This document shows positions 1 to 9,520 of a stretch of DNA of 64,000 nt, piece after piece. The translations under genes were made by a program, and so were the position numbers. The notes under the pieces are model-generated. The model was not told the origin of the DNA. It made no database searches and saw nothing but the letters and a program-made list of their open reading frames with translations. Origin of the DNA: Cellulosimicrobium arenosum (lineage in GTDB: Bacteria; Actinomycetota; Actinomycetes; Actinomycetales; Cellulomonadaceae); NCBI RefSeq assembly GCF_014837295.1, contig NZ_JACYHB010000004.1:230795-294794 (forward strand). The letters run 5' to 3'. The stretch's first letter is position 1. The number at the start of each line of letters is the position of its first letter.

Positions 1-1
1 C

Positions 2-643
2 GCGTCCGGCATCACCGTGCACTGGGACGCGATCTGGGACAAGGTCGTGCTGCCCATGGTCTTCTCGCCGCTCATCGGGTTCGGGCTCGCGTTCCTCCTC
101 ATGGTCGGTGTGCTGTGGCTGTTCCGGAACGCGGCCCCGGCCAAGACGTTCCGTCGGTTCCGGATCGCGCAGACGGCGTCGGCAGCGGCGATGGCGCTGG
201 GGCACGGCCTCCAGGACGCGCAGAAGACGATGGGTGTGATCGTCCTCGCGCTCGTCGCCGGCGGCTTCCAGGACACGAACGACATCCCCCTGTGGGTCAA
301 GCTCTCTGCGGCCGGCGCGATCTCCCTCGGTACCTATGCGGGCGGGTGGCGCATCATGCGTACCCTCGGGCGCAAGATCATCGAGCTCGACCCCGCGCGC
401 GGGTTCGTCGCCGAGTCCGTGGCCGCGCTGGTGCTCTACGCCAACGCGTTCATCCTCCACGCGCCCGTCTCCACCACGCACACGATCACCTCGGCGATCA
501 TGGGCGTCGGTGCGACCAAGCGGCTCTCCGCGGTGCGCTGGGGCGTGGCCAAGAACATCGGCATCGCCTGGGTCCTGACCATCCCCATGGCGGCGCTGGT
601 CGCCGCCATCATGTACTGGATCCTCGGGCCGATCCTCGTCTGA
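2..643 (+). CDS. pit: Pit-family inorganic phosphate transporter, C-terminal part (5' end outside window)
   Basis: Low-affinity phosphate/cation symporter of the inner membrane; only about the last 213 codons are present and the frame is open at the window edge. The segment GHGLQDAQKTMG (about 75 codons into the visible part) is the C-terminal PiT signature, normally GHGxNDAQKTMG, so the usual Asn is Gln here. Four to five hydrophobic helices are visible, and the protein ends in a membrane segment (MYWILGPILV). It ends only 4 bp before the convergent MutT1 stop. Lying next to ppk, it fits a phosphate uptake and storage neighbourhood. Family assignment is firm; the start cannot be seen. Confidence 0.88.
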   Translation, partial: ASGITVHWDAIWDKVVLPMVFSPLIGFGLAFLLMVGVLWLFRNAAPAKTFRRFRIAQTASAAAMALGHGLQDAQKTMGVIVLALVAGGFQDTNDIPLWVKLSAAGAISLGTYAGGWRIMRTLGRKIIELDPARGFVAESVAALVLYANAFILHAPVSTTHTITSAIMGVGATKRLSAVRWGVAKNIGIAWVLTIPMAALVAAIMYWILGPILV

Positions 644-647
644 CGGA

Positions 648-1685
648 TCAGTGCAGCGGCGGTGCGATCTTCTCCGCGGCGACCACGCGCGGGCCCTTCG
701 AGGTCCGGGCCACGTGCGCGACGATCACCTCGCCCGGTTCGAGGAACGGGTCCCGGGTGGGGAGCGCGTTCGCGACCGGACGCCGAGAGTGCTGTCCCAG
801 CACGTCCAGCACGGTCGGCAGCACGGGGCGGTGCGTGCACAGCACCGACGACCCGTCCACGTCCAGCAGCTCGCGCACGGTGCGCGCCACGCGCGCGGGC
901 GAGCGCTCGTGCTGCACCTCCGTGAGGTGGTCGCTGCTCACGGTCGCGAGGCCCGAGGCGCTCGCGTACGGCGCGATCGTCTGCGCGCACCGGTCCCAGC
1001 GGCTCGTCACGACGGTACCCACGCCGTACGCCGCGAGGACCGGCACCAGGGCTGCGGACTGGGCGTGCCCGGACGGGGTCAGCGGTCGGTCGTGCTCGTC
1101 GCCGTACCAGGCGCCACGCGCCACCGCCTTGCCGTGCCGGGCGATGACGACGACGTGCGTCGCGAGCCGGTCCTCGTCCCGGGCGCGCACGAGCGCGTCG
1201 AGCGGGGTCCGGTCGGCGTCGCGCGTGAGCCGCGTGGCCGCGTCCTGCGCGGACAGCCACACGCCGGCGTCGATCTCGTGCGGCGACACCGGTGGGACGG
1301 GTGCACGCGCGGCGAGGGCGCCCGCGTCCCGCGTGCGCGACGCCCGCTGGGCGGCCCAGTAGTGCACGCGCTTCACGCGTCCCTCGCCCGTGAGGTACTG
1401 CAGACCGGGGAGCGGGATCCCGAGCACGATCGGCTTGCCGGTCTCCTCGGCGACCTCGCGCGCCGCGGCCGCCTGGAAGGTCTCTCCCTCCTCGAGCTTG
1501 CCCTTCGGCCACGACCAGTCGTCGTAGCGCGGGCGGTGGACGAGGCGGACCTGCAGCTCGCCGTGCCGCTCGCGCCACACGAGCGATCCCGCGGACTCGA
1601 TGACGGGCGCGTGCTCGACGTGCGTCGGGCCGAGCGCAGGCACGAGCGGGACACCGCTGTGCAGCGCCGACGGAGGTACTCCCAC
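648..1685 (-). CDS. mutT1: Nudix hydrolase fused to histidine phosphatase (MutT1-like)
   Basis: Likely cleans oxidised nucleotides (8-oxo-(d)GTP) and/or dinucleoside polyphosphates, as the mycobacterial two-domain MutT1 does. Residues about 62-83 form a complete Nudix box (GKLEEGET..REVAEETG). A SixA/PGM-type histidine phosphatase follows, with RHGKA at about 183-187 and a second catalytic-type His in CTHRP. The chosen start is a GTG at 1685, 5 bp past the ppk stop codon, implying translational coupling. A second in-frame GTG 16 codons downstream is possible; neither has a clear Shine-Dalgarno. The neighbour pair ppk/mutT1 is the same as Rv2984/Rv2985 of M. tuberculosis, which supports the call. 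Confidence 0.85.
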   Translation of the reverse strand: MGVPPSALHSGVPLVPALGPTHVEHAPVIESAGSLVWRERHGELQVRLVHRPRYDDWSWPKGKLEEGETFQAAAAREVAEETGKPIVLGIPLPGLQYLTGEGRVKRVHYWAAQRASRTRDAGALAARAPVPPVSPHEIDAGVWLSAQDAATRLTRDADRTPLDALVRARDEDRLATHVVVIARHGKAVARGAWYGDEHDRPLTPSGHAQSAALVPVLAAYGVGTVVTSRWDRCAQTIAPYASASGLATVSSDHLTEVQHERSPARVARTVRELLDVDGSSVLCTHRPVLPTVLDVLGQHSRRPVANALPTRDPFLEPGEVIVAHVARTSKGPRVVAAEKIAPPLH

Positions 1686-1690
1686 CGGGT

Positions 1691-3955
1691 CTACCGCCCG
1701 CCCGGTCGGCGGCGGTGGCGACGGACGAGCTCCGCCTGCAGGTCGCGGAGCGCGCCGCCGTCGGGCGCGGACCCGGGACGCTGCCACGCGCCGTCGGGCC
1801 CGAGGTGCCAGGCCGAGGTCCCGTCCGACATGGAGCTGTCCAGGAGATCGATGAGGTCGGTCGCGTGCTCGGTGTCGGCGATGCGCACGAGGGCCTCGAC
1901 GCGGCGGTCGAGGTTGCGGTGCATGAGGTCGGCAGAGCCGATGAACACCTCGGGCCCGGACTCTGGTCCTTCGCCGATCGCGGGCCCGGCGCTGTTCGCG
2001 AACGCGTAGATGCGCGAGTGCTCGAGGAAGCGGCCCAGGATCGAGCGGACCCGGATGTTCTCGCTCAGCCCGGGGACGCCGGGGCGCACGGCGCAGATGC
2101 CGCGCACCACGAGGTCGACCTGCGCCCCGGCCTGCGACGCCCGGTAGAGGGCGTCGATCGTGGTCTCGTCCACCACCGAGTTCACCTTGATCTTGACCCA
2201 GGCATCGTGGCCCGCGCGGGCCGCCGCGGCCTCGCGCTCGATCCGCTCCACGAGCCCGGTCCGCGCGGTCCGCGGCGCGACGAGGAGACGGTGGAAGCGG
2301 GACTGCGGCGCGTAGCCCGAGAGCTGGTTGAACAGCCTGGTCAGGTCCTGCCCGACGTCCGTGTCGCACGTGAGCAGACCGTGGTCCGTGTACTGGCGGG
2401 CCGTCTTCGGGTGGTAGTTCCCCGTGCCGACGTGGCAGTACCGACGCAGCCCGTCGGACTCCTGACGCACGACGAGCGACAGCTTGCAGTGCGTCTTGAG
2501 GCCGACGATCCCGTACACCACGTGCACGCCCGCGTGCTCGAGCTTGCGCGCCCACGTGATGTTCGCCTGCTCGTCGAACCGCGCCTTGATCTCGACGAGC
2601 GCGAGCACCTGCTTGCCCGCGTCGGCGGCGTCGATGAGCGCGTCCACGATCGGGGAGTCGCCCGACGTGCGGTACAGCGTCTGCTTGATGGCCAGCACCG
2701 CCGGGTCGGCCGCCGCCTGCTCGATGAACGTCTGCACCGACGTCGAGAACGAGTCGTACGGGTGGTGGAGCAGGATGTCGCGCTCGCGGATCGCGGCGAA
2801 CAGGTCGGACGGCGAGGAGCTCTCCACCTCGGCGAGCTGGCGGGGCGTCGTGGGGACGAACGGCGGGAAGTGCAGGTCCGACCGCTCGAGGTCCGCCAGG
2901 AGATTGAGCCCGGTGAGGTCCAGCGGCTCCGGCAGCTCGTAGACCTCCTGCTCCACCACGTCCAGCTCGCGGATCAGCAGCGCGCGGATGCGCGGGCTGA
3001 TCCCGTGCGTGAGCTCGAGCCGGACCGGCGGGCCGAACCGTCGCCGCAGCAGCTCCTTCTCCATGGCCTGCAGGAGGTTCTCCGCGTCGTCCTCCTCGAC
3101 CTCGACGTCCTCGTTGCGGGTCACGCGGAACGTGTGGTGCTCGCGCACCTCCATGCCCGGGAACAGGTGGTCGAGGTGGTGCGCGATGACCTCCTCGAGC
3201 GGGACGAACGACGTCGGCCCGCGGTCGGGGGCGGCCGTCTGCGAGGTCGGTGCGGACGGCCGTCCGCGTGCGTCCACGGCGATGAAGCGCGGCAGCAGCG
3301 GCGGCACCTTGACGCGCGCGAAGTGCTCCTTGCCCGTCGTCGGGTTCACCACCACGACGGCGAGGTTGAGCGAGAGCCCCGAGATGTACGGGAAGGGATG
3401 CGCCGGGTCGACCGCGAGCGGGGTCAGGACCGGGAAGATCTGCTTGCGGAAGTACTTGTGGAGACGTTCCTGCTCACGGGTCTCGAGCTCGTCCCAGTGC
3501 ACGAGCGTGATGCCCTCGCCCGCGAGCGCGGGCTGCACGTCGTCGGTGAAGACCTGGCCGTGACGGGCCATCAGGTCGTGGGCGCGCTCGCTGATGGCGT
3601 CCAGCACCTGCCGGGGAGACAGCCCCGACGCGGCCGTGACCGCGATCCCCGTCGCCATGCGTCGCTTCAGCCCGGCCACCCGGACCATGAAGAACTCGTC
3701 CAGGTTCGAGGCGAAGATCGCGAGGAAGCGCAGCCGCTCCAGGAGCGGCTGCGAGGGGTCCTCCGCGAGCTCGAGCACCCGCTGGTTGAACGCGAGCCAG
3801 CTCAGCTCGCGGTCTGCGAACCGGTCGTCGGGGAGGTGGACGGACCCGTCGCCGTCGGCGCCGACGGCGACACCGTCCGGCTCCTCCGCGATGTGCTCGG
3901 CGATGTGCGCCGCGAGCTCCTTGTCGAGTGCTCGCTTGGTGGAGGTCTCCGTCAT
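1691..3955 (-). CDS. ppk: Polyphosphate kinase 1
   Basis: Polymerises the gamma phosphate of ATP into inorganic polyphosphate, and can run in reverse. The protein is 754 aa, slightly longer than the usual ~700 because of extra N-terminal residues and a Pro/Thr-rich insert near residue 230. Seen in order: N domain with the [15 protein letters not shown] signature (about 45-60), head domain, and the two phospholipase-D-like catalytic domains. The phospho-acceptor histidine lies in GLKTHCK (about 488), followed by [20 protein letters not shown] (about 500-520). It sits between mshD (43 bp upstream) and mutT1 (5 bp downstream), so one transcript is likely. A PHO-box-like GTTCACC lies 22 nt upstream of the ATG. 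Confidence 0.96.
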   Translation of the reverse strand: MTETSTKRALDKELAAHIAEHIAEEPDGVAVGADGDGSVHLPDDRFADRELSWLAFNQRVLELAEDPSQPLLERLRFLAIFASNLDEFFMVRVAGLKRRMATGIAVTAASGLSPRQVLDAISERAHDLMARHGQVFTDDVQPALAGEGITLVHWDELETREQERLHKYFRKQIFPVLTPLAVDPAHPFPYISGLSLNLAVVVVNPTTGKEHFARVKVPPLLPRFIAVDARGRPSAPTSQTAAPDRGPTSFVPLEEVIAHHLDHLFPGMEVREHHTFRVTRNEDVEVEEDDAENLLQAMEKELLRRRFGPPVRLELTHGISPRIRALLIRELDVVEQEVYELPEPLDLTGLNLLADLERSDLHFPPFVPTTPRQLAEVESSSPSDLFAAIRERDILLHHPYDSFSTSVQTFIEQAAADPAVLAIKQTLYRTSGDSPIVDALIDAADAGKQVLALVEIKARFDEQANITWARKLEHAGVHVVYGIVGLKTHCKLSLVVRQESDGLRRYCHVGTGNYHPKTARQYTDHGLLTCDTDVGQDLTRLFNQLSGYAPQSRFHRLLVAPRTARTGLVERIEREAAAARAGHDAWVKIKVNSVVDETTIDALYRASQAGAQVDLVVRGICAVRPGVPGLSENIRVRSILGRFLEHSRIYAFANSAGPAIGEGPESGPEVFIGSADLMHRNLDRRVEALVRIADTEHATDLIDLLDSSMSDGTSAWHLGPDGAWQRPGSAPDGGALRDLQAELVRRHRRRPGGR

Positions 3956-3976
3956 AGGTTCATGGTGGCACCTGTT

Positions 3977-3983
3977 GGTGAAC
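3977..3983 (-). promoter_or_regulatory. PHO-box-like heptamer upstream of ppk
   Basis: On the minus strand this reads GTTCACC, the unit of the actinobacterial PhoP box, 22 nt before the ppk ATG. Real PhoP boxes are direct repeats of this unit every 11 nt; the next unit here (GGTGCCA) matches poorly. It is therefore only a weak candidate. Confidence 0.25.
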
Positions 3984-3998
3984 GGCGCGTGACGCCGG

Positions 3999-4943
3999 TC
4001 ACCCGGCATCCCGCGGGCCGTGCGCGGGCGCGTACTGCACGTGGGTCTCGCGCCGGAAGAACCCGGCGCGCTCGTACGTCCGCAGTGCGGGCACGTTGTC
4101 ACCGTCGACGTAGAGCACGGCGACCTCCACCCCGACCCGTGCGAGGTGCGCGAGCCCGACGTCGGTCAGCAGCCGTCCCAGCCCCTCGCCCTGGGCGTCG
4201 GGGACCACGCCGACGACGTAGATCTCGCCCTCGCGCGGACCGTCGCCCTGGTCCGTGGGCACCTTGGTCCAGACGAACCCGACGAGCTCGCCGGACGGCT
4301 CGCGCTCGAGCAGGAACAGCCCGGCCGGGTCGAACCAGTCCTCGCGCGTCCGCGCGTGCAGGTCGTCGACGGTCAGGCGACCCTGCTCGGGGTGGTGGGC
4401 GAACGCGAGCGCGTTGGCGCCGACCCAGGCCGCGTCGTCGGGCCCGGGGGAGAACGGCCGCACGCGCAGGCCCGGCGGGACGGTCGGGCCGGGGTGGCCC
4501 GACGCCGGTCCCAGCGGCCGGGCGAGCACGAGCAGCTCGCGCGCGACGACGAGACCGGACCGGGCGGCCAGGGACCGGGCCGCGGCCAGGTCCCCGTGCG
4601 CCCACACGTGCAGCGGGTGCGCCGGGACCCGGTCCTGGGCGCTCGCGAGCAGGTGGAAGCCGAGGCCGTGCCGCCGGTGCGCGGGGCGCACGACGAGCTC
4701 CGCGCTCGGGGGGGCGCCGCGCCGGTCCACCTGGGCGTACCCGGCGAGCTCGCCGGACCTCCAGGTGAACAGGTGGACGACGTCGTCGCCCGGGGCGCGC
4801 AGGTTCAGCAGGGGCTGCTCGGACAGGGGGGCGACGCCGTCGACGCGCTCGGCGTCGGCGGCGAGGTCGTGCACCTGGGCCACCTCGAGGTCGTCGACGA
4901 GCGGGCCGGGGTGCCAGAGGATCGCGGTCTCCACCCGACCCAT
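3999..4943 (-). CDS. mshD: Mycothiol synthase (cysteinyl-GlcN-Ins N-acetyltransferase)
   Basis: Catalyses the last step of mycothiol synthesis: acetyl-CoA-dependent acetylation of Cys-GlcN-Ins. The 314-aa protein has the typical tandem GNAT architecture. The N-terminal, degenerate GNAT half spans about 40-150 ([18 protein letters not shown]). The active C-terminal half, about 160-305, holds [21 protein letters not shown] followed by [19 protein letters not shown], the acetyl-CoA binding and motif B regions. The start is an ATG at 4943. It probably heads the minus-strand mshD-ppk-mutT1 group and is divergent from the catabolic locus at 5087. Presence of mycothiol synthesis restricts the host to Actinobacteria. 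Confidence 0.93.
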   Translation of the reverse strand: MGRVETAILWHPGPLVDDLEVAQVHDLAADAERVDGVAPLSEQPLLNLRAPGDDVVHLFTWRSGELAGYAQVDRRGAPPSAELVVRPAHRRHGLGFHLLASAQDRVPAHPLHVWAHGDLAAARSLAARSGLVVARELLVLARPLGPASGHPGPTVPPGLRVRPFSPGPDDAAWVGANALAFAHHPEQGRLTVDDLHARTREDWFDPAGLFLLEREPSGELVGFVWTKVPTDQGDGPREGEIYVVGVVPDAQGEGLGRLLTDVGLAHLARVGVEVAVLYVDGDNVPALRTYERAGFFRRETHVQYAPAHGPRDAG

Positions 4944-5020
4944 CTTGCCGCTCCCCGGGACCGGGAGCAGCGTTCACACGTCCGGACCGTGCCGGTTACG
5001 CGGCCGAAACAGGGTCCGCC

Positions 5021-5051
5021 TACCGTTCTGAATGTTCCTCTGATCAACATT
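5021..5051 (+). promoter_or_regulatory. Promoter and operator A of the catabolic locus
   Basis: A -10-like TACCGT at 5021-5026 is followed by the inverted repeat AATGTT (5031-5036), 9 nt, AACATT (5046-5051). The 19-mer at 5032-5050 (ATGTTCCTCTGATCAACAT) matches the perfect palindrome at 13862-13880 in 14 of 19 positions, including both outer arms. The site would cover the transcription start, as expected for a repressor operator. The cognate regulator is inferred, not shown; the XRE-cupin protein at 13078 is the best candidate. Confidence 0.6.
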
Positions 5052-5086
5052 TCACGAGAACTGGCCCTGACCTGTGAGGAGGTGCC

Positions 5087-6496
5087 GTGCACCACGACAC
5101 CACGCCGACGATGCCGACGATGCCGACGACGCCCATGATGCCGGCGACGCTGCCGGTCGGCGCCCCCGACGCGGCGGCGACGCTCGCCGGGGCGCACATC
5201 GCCGGACTGCGGGGCGTCCGGGCGCCCGACGGCACCGTGGTCGACCTCGACGTCGAGCGTGGACGGATCTCCGCGGCGACGCCGACCGGTGACCGCGCCG
5301 ACGCGCCGGCGGGCCTGCTCCTCGACGCCCGCGGCTGGCGGGTGCTGCCCGCCGCGTGCGAGCCGCACGCGCACCTCGACAAGGCGCTCACCGCTGCGCG
5401 GATCCCTGCCGGGACGGGCGACGACCTCGTCGGTGCCGTCGCGCGCTGGCGCGAGCTCGCCGCCGGTATCGACGGGGCCGACGTCGCGCTGCGCGCCCGA
5501 CGCGCCGTCGGACGCTACGTGGCCCGGGGCACCACGACGATCCGCACCCACGTCGACGTGCCCGTCGTCGGCGACCCGTTGCGCATGCTCGACGCGCTGC
5601 TCGACCTGCGGGACGAGCTCGCCGGGGCGGTCACCCTCCAGGTGTGCCTGCTCGGTGGCTCGCACACGAGCGACGCCGTCTACCTGGAGGCTGCCGCGCG
5701 CGGTGTCGACGTCCTCGGCGGCTGCCCGCACCTCGCTCCCGACCCCGCCCTCGAGATCTCCCGCGTCCTCGACCTCGCCGAGCGCACCGGCCTGCCCGTC
5801 GACCTGCACGCCGACGAGCAGACCGCCCTGCCGGACGCGGGGCTCCTCGACGTCGAGGACCTCGCGCAACAGGTGATCGCGCGTGGCCTGCAGCAGCGCG
5901 TCACCGCGAGCCACGCGGTGCGGCTCGGCTCGCTCCCGCCGGCGCGACTCGGGCCGGTCGTCGACCTCCTGGCCCGCGCGGGCCTCGGCGTCGTGACGCT
6001 GCCCATCACCAACCTCTACCTCCAGGGACGCGACTCGACGCACCTCGCGCCGCGCGGCCTGACGGCCGTCCGCGCGCTCCTCGACGCCGGCGTCCCGCTC
6101 GCCGCGGGCGCCGACAACGTGCGCGACCCCTTCAACCCCGCCGGGACGTGCGACCCGTTCGAGACGACGTCGCTGCTCATGACCGCGGCCCACCTGACGC
6201 AGCGCGAGGCGCTCGACGCCGTCACCGCGGGCGCGCGCACCGTGCTCGGCCTCGAGCCCGCCGGGCCCGCCGTGGGGGAGCGCGCCGACCTCGTCCTGGT
6301 CCCGGACGTCCCGCTCGGCGACGTCCTCGCCGGTGGCGAGCAGGCGCGCGTCGTCCTGACGGGCGGTCGGGTGGTCGCCGACACCCGCGTCGCCAGCGTC
6401 CTGGCGCTGGACCGGTCCGCCGTACCGACCACCACCGATCTGCCCGACCGCCCTGCCGCACCCGCGGCCCACCGACCCGACCAGCTCGTGAGGTGA
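5087..6496 (+). CDS. Cytosine-deaminase/AtzC-like amidohydrolase
   Basis: Metal-dependent cytosolic hydrolase of the amidohydrolase superfamily, probably deaminating or hydrolysing a pyrimidine- or triazine-like ring. All ligands are visible: HxH in EPHAHLDK (His94 and His96), His in DLHADEQ with the partner Glu, His in TASHAVRL, and Asp in AADNVRDPFNP, the last being typical of CodA-type enzymes. The GTG start has a strong GAGGAGGT at 5076-5083. The first ~25 residues are a Met/Pro/Thr-rich tail (MPTMPTTPMMP) not expected in the family, so true translation could begin later. It is the first gene of a run with ABC importer genes 5 bp downstream. Substrate unknown. Confidence 0.82.
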   Translation: MHHDTTPTMPTMPTTPMMPATLPVGAPDAAATLAGAHIAGLRGVRAPDGTVVDLDVERGRISAATPTGDRADAPAGLLLDARGWRVLPAACEPHAHLDKALTAARIPAGTGDDLVGAVARWRELAAGIDGADVALRARRAVGRYVARGTTTIRTHVDVPVVGDPLRMLDALLDLRDELAGAVTLQVCLLGGSHTSDAVYLEAAARGVDVLGGCPHLAPDPALEISRVLDLAERTGLPVDLHADEQTALPDAGLLDVEDLAQQVIARGLQQRVTASHAVRLGSLPPARLGPVVDLLARAGLGVVTLPITNLYLQGRDSTHLAPRGLTAVRALLDAGVPLAAGADNVRDPFNPAGTCDPFETTSLLMTAAHLTQREALDAVTAGARTVLGLEPAGPAVGERADLVLVPDVPLGDVLAGGEQARVVLTGGRVVADTRVASVLALDRSAVPTTTDLPDRPAAPAAHRPDQLVR

Positions 6497-6501
6497 CATC
6501 G

Positions 6502-7263
6502 ATGAGCACCACGACCACGCGACCGAAGTCCATGACCCGCACGCTCGTGCTCGACGACGTGACGAAGCAGTTCGCCACCGGCACCGTCGCGCTCGAGGAC
6601 GTGAGCCTGTCCGTCGCCGCCGGCGAGTTCGTCACCGTCGTCGGTCCGTCCGGGTGCGGGAAGTCCACCCTCCTGCGTCTCGCGTCCGGCCTCGACGACG
6701 TCAGCGAGGGCAGCATCGAGGTCAACGCGCTCTCGACGTCCTACGTCTTCCAGGAGCCGACGCTCCTGGAGTGGCGCAGCGCGCTGCGCAACGTCGAGCT
6801 CGTCGGCGAGCTGCGCTCGGAGGGCAAGGCGGACCGGCGTCGTCGAGCGAAGGAGGCGCTGGACCTCGTCGGCCTCGCGGGGTTCGAGAAGCAGCACCCG
6901 CGCCAGCTCTCGGGCGGCATGCGCATGCGCGTCTCGATCGCCCGCGCGCTCGTGGCCGAGCCCGACCTCGCGCTGTTCGACGAACCGTTCGGCGCCCTCG
7001 ACGAGATCACGCGCCTGCACCTGCAGACCGAGCTGCAGCGGCTCTTCGCGCTCAAGCAGTTCGCCGGCCTGTTCATCACGCACTCCGTCTCGGAGGCCGT
7101 CTACCTGTCCACGCGCGTCGTCGTGATGAGCGGTCGACCCGGCCGCGTCGTCGCCGACATCCCGGTGCCGTGGGCCTACCCCCGGCCGCCCGAGCTGCGC
7201 TTCGAGCCCGAGTTCGCGGCGCTGACCGGCGAGGTCTCCGCCGCGCTCGGGGAGCACTCGTGA
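6502..7263 (+). CDS. ABC transporter ATP-binding protein (nitrate/sulfonate/NMT1 type)
   Basis: Energises import of the locus substrate together with the permease and lipoprotein that follow. The 253-aa protein shows Walker A GPSGCGKST (about 50-58), a short Q-loop region (YVFQEPTLLEW), signature LSGGMRMR, Walker B LALFDEPFGALD and the switch His in FITHSVSEA, all in the order of SsuB/TauB/ThiZ proteins. It starts at ATG 6502, 5 bp after the amidohydrolase stop, with AGGTGA upstream. Its stop overlaps the first possible start of the permease. Confidence 0.92.
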   Translation: MSTTTTRPKSMTRTLVLDDVTKQFATGTVALEDVSLSVAAGEFVTVVGPSGCGKSTLLRLASGLDDVSEGSIEVNALSTSYVFQEPTLLEWRSALRNVELVGELRSEGKADRRRRAKEALDLVGLAGFEKQHPRQLSGGMRMRVSIARALVAEPDLALFDEPFGALDEITRLHLQTELQRLFALKQFAGLFITHSVSEAVYLSTRVVVMSGRPGRVVADIPVPWAYPRPPELRFEPEFAALTGEVSAALGEHS

Positions 7264-7325
7264 GCGCGCCCGTGCGACCGTCCACCGCCCCCTCCGTCCC
7301 ACCGCCCGGCTCGCAGGAGGTCTTC

Positions 7326-8243
7326 GTGCCTACGTCACTCGCGCTCCACCGGTCCGACGCCGCGCCCGCGGCGCAGCCCGCCTCGTCGGGCACCCGTCCC
7401 GCCGACCCGGCATCGAGCGGCGACCCGGCGCGCACGCCTCGCGCGGCCCGCGGCCGGGCGGCCGCGGTGCTCGCGAAGGTCGGGCCGATCCTCGCGGCCC
7501 TCGGCGGGATCGTCGCGATCTGGTACCTCGTCAGCTACGTCGTGCTCACGCCCGAGCGGCAGTTCCTGCTCCCGCCCGTGCACGAGGTGCTCGCCAACAC
7601 CGTCGGCAACCCGAACGTCATGGGACCCATGCTGGAGGCGCTGTGGCAGACCGTCGGTGTCGCCCTGTCCGGTCTGGCCATCGCCGTGGTCCTCGGCATC
7701 GGCTACGCGGTCGTCATGGTGCAGTCGGGGTGGGCGGAGAAGATCCTCTACCCGTACGCCGTGATCCTGCAGACGATCCCGATCCTCGCGCTCACGCCGC
7801 TCATCGGGATCTGGATGGGGTACGGGTTCAGCGCGCGCATCGTGGTCTGCGTGATCATCGCGCTCTTCCCGATGATCTCGAACACGCTGTTCGGCCTGCA
7901 GTCGGCGAGCCCGGCGGCGCACGACCTCTTCACCCTCAACAAGGCGACGCGAGCGCAGCGGCTCTACAAGCTGCAGTTCCCGGCCGCCCTGCCGTCGATC
8001 TTCACGGGTCTGCGCAACGCCGCCGGCCTGAGCGTCATCGGCGCGATCGTCGGCGACTTCTTCTTCCAACAAGGCTCGCCCGGTATCGGAGGTCTCCTGC
8101 GGACCTACACGCTGCGGCTCAACATGGACGCGCTGTTCATGGCGATCATCCTCACCGCGATCTTCGGCGTCGTCGTCTTCTCCGTGTTCGCCGCGCTGGA
8201 CCGCGCCGTCATCGGCCGCTGGTACGGCACCGGCGGTCGCTGA
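7326..8243 (+). CDS. ABC transporter permease (SsuC/ThiX family)
   Basis: Inner-membrane channel subunit of the importer. After an Ala/Pro-rich cytoplasmic N-terminus there are about six hydrophobic segments. A binding-protein-dependent transport signature region follows (SASPAAHDLFTLNKATRAQRLYKL..LPSIFTGLRNAAGLSVIGAIVGDFF), carrying the EAA-like loop that contacts the ATPase. The start is placed at the GTG at 7326 because AGGAGG lies at 7315-7320 with a 5-nt spacer. An in-frame GTG at 7260 overlapping the ATPase stop would add 22 residues and cannot be excluded. The family's usual length (250-280 aa plus N-terminal extension) fits. Confidence 0.88.
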   Translation: MPTSLALHRSDAAPAAQPASSGTRPADPASSGDPARTPRAARGRAAAVLAKVGPILAALGGIVAIWYLVSYVVLTPERQFLLPPVHEVLANTVGNPNVMGPMLEALWQTVGVALSGLAIAVVLGIGYAVVMVQSGWAEKILYPYAVILQTIPILALTPLIGIWMGYGFSARIVVCVIIALFPMISNTLFGLQSASPAAHDLFTLNKATRAQRLYKLQFPAALPSIFTGLRNAAGLSVIGAIVGDFFFQQGSPGIGGLLRTYTLRLNMDALFMAIILTAIFGVVVFSVFAALDRAVIGRWYGTGGR

Positions 8244-8317
8244 CCGCCCTCCTCGCCACCTCTCGCCCTCTCTCGTCCCCGACCGGCCAGTCCCGTCTCT
8301 CCAGCCAGGAGCACACC

Positions 8318-9508
8318 ATGACCCTCTCCCGACCCCGTCGCGCCCTCGCGACCTCGCTCGCCCTCGTCCCGCTCGTCGCCCTCGGTGCGTGCGCGAGCGA
8401 GGGGACCACCGACGCCGGCTCCGGCGGTGGCGATCTCGACGTCGCGGCGGCCGAGGCCGACGGTCCGCTCGACCTCTCCGGCGTGTGCCCGGCGACCGTC
8501 GTCATGCAGCAGGACTGGCAGCCCGAGTCCGAGCACGGCGCGATGTACTCGCTCGTGGGTGCGGACTACACGGTCGACACCGACACGAAGTCCGTCACCG
8601 GGTCGCTCGTCGCCCAGGGCGTCGACACCGGGGTCGACGTCGAGGTCCGCCCCGGCGGCCCGAACGTGAACTTCCAGCCGGTGCCGTCCCTGATGTACCT
8701 GGACGACTCGATCCTGCTCGGCGCGGTCACGACCGACGCCCAGATCACGGCGCTGGCCGACAACCCGGTCGTGACGGTCGCGTCCCAGCTGACCACGAGC
8801 CCGCAGATCGTCATGTGGGACCCGGAGAGCCACGACGGCGCCACCACCATCGAGGAGGCCGCCGCGGACGGGGACCCGCTCGTCTCCTCCGGCGACGTCT
8901 TCCCGCGCCTCCTGGAGTCCCAGGGGATCATCACCGAGTCCCAGATCGACCTGAGCTACGAGGGCACGCCGCAGCGGTTCGTGTCCGACCCGGCGATCAT
9001 GCAGCAGGGCTTCGCGACGGCCGAGCCGTACATCTACGAGAACGAGATCCCGCAGTGGAGCAAGCCGGTCGGCTACCAGCTGCTCGCCGACGTCGGCTAC
9101 TCCGTGTACCCGGAGGCCCTGACCGTGCGTGCGGACACGCTCGAGGAGAACGCGGACTGCCTCGCGAGGCTCGTCCCGATCATGCAGCAGTCGCAGATCG
9201 ACTACCTCGCGGACCCCGACACCACGAACGAGCTGATCGTCGACCTCGTCGAGCAGTACCAGACGGGGTGGACCTACTCGACCGGCGTCGCCGACTTCTC
9301 GGTGCAGGCGCAGAAGGACCAGGGCCTCGTGACGGACGACCCGGCGTCGGGCGTGTTCGGGCAGATCGACCCCGAGCGCATGGGCGAGATCGTCGACACG
9401 TTCGGTCCGATCCTCGTCGACGCCGGCCAGATCACGTCGGCCGACATCGACCCGGAGAGCCTCTACACCAACGAGTTCATCGACGACTCGATCTCGATGG
9501 GCAGCTGA
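8318..9508 (+). CDS. NMT1/ThiY-like ABC substrate-binding lipoprotein
   Basis: Extracytoplasmic receptor of the importer, 396 aa. The signal peptide ends in the lipobox LGAC (Cys about 27), so it is membrane-anchored. The mature part begins CPATVVMQQDWQPESEHGAMY, a variant of the DWxPxxxHxG opening of NMT1/ThiY receptors for pyrimidines and similar ligands. The paralogue at 20334 shares this opening and the MWDPESH motif. An AGGAG lies just before the ATG. It is followed 12 bp later by the FAD oxidoreductase, so receptor and enzymes are probably co-transcribed. Ligand unknown; an aromatic N-heterocycle is inferred from context only. Confidence 0.85.
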   Translation: MTLSRPRRALATSLALVPLVALGACASEGTTDAGSGGGDLDVAAAEADGPLDLSGVCPATVVMQQDWQPESEHGAMYSLVGADYTVDTDTKSVTGSLVAQGVDTGVDVEVRPGGPNVNFQPVPSLMYLDDSILLGAVTTDAQITALADNPVVTVASQLTTSPQIVMWDPESHDGATTIEEAAADGDPLVSSGDVFPRLLESQGIITESQIDLSYEGTPQRFVSDPAIMQQGFATAEPYIYENEIPQWSKPVGYQLLADVGYSVYPEALTVRADTLEENADCLARLVPIMQQSQIDYLADPDTTNELIVDLVEQYQTGWTYSTGVADFSVQAQKDQGLVTDDPASGVFGQIDPERMGEIVDTFGPILVDAGQITSADIDPESLYTNEFIDDSISMGS

Positions 9509-9520
9509 GGGAGCACACAG

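Noticed and set aside
8244..8317. CT-rich stretch between permease and binding protein as a regulatory element
   Set aside because: No dyad, promoter box or repeat beyond simple pyrimidine-rich sequence is visible; it is most likely just an intra-operon spacer.
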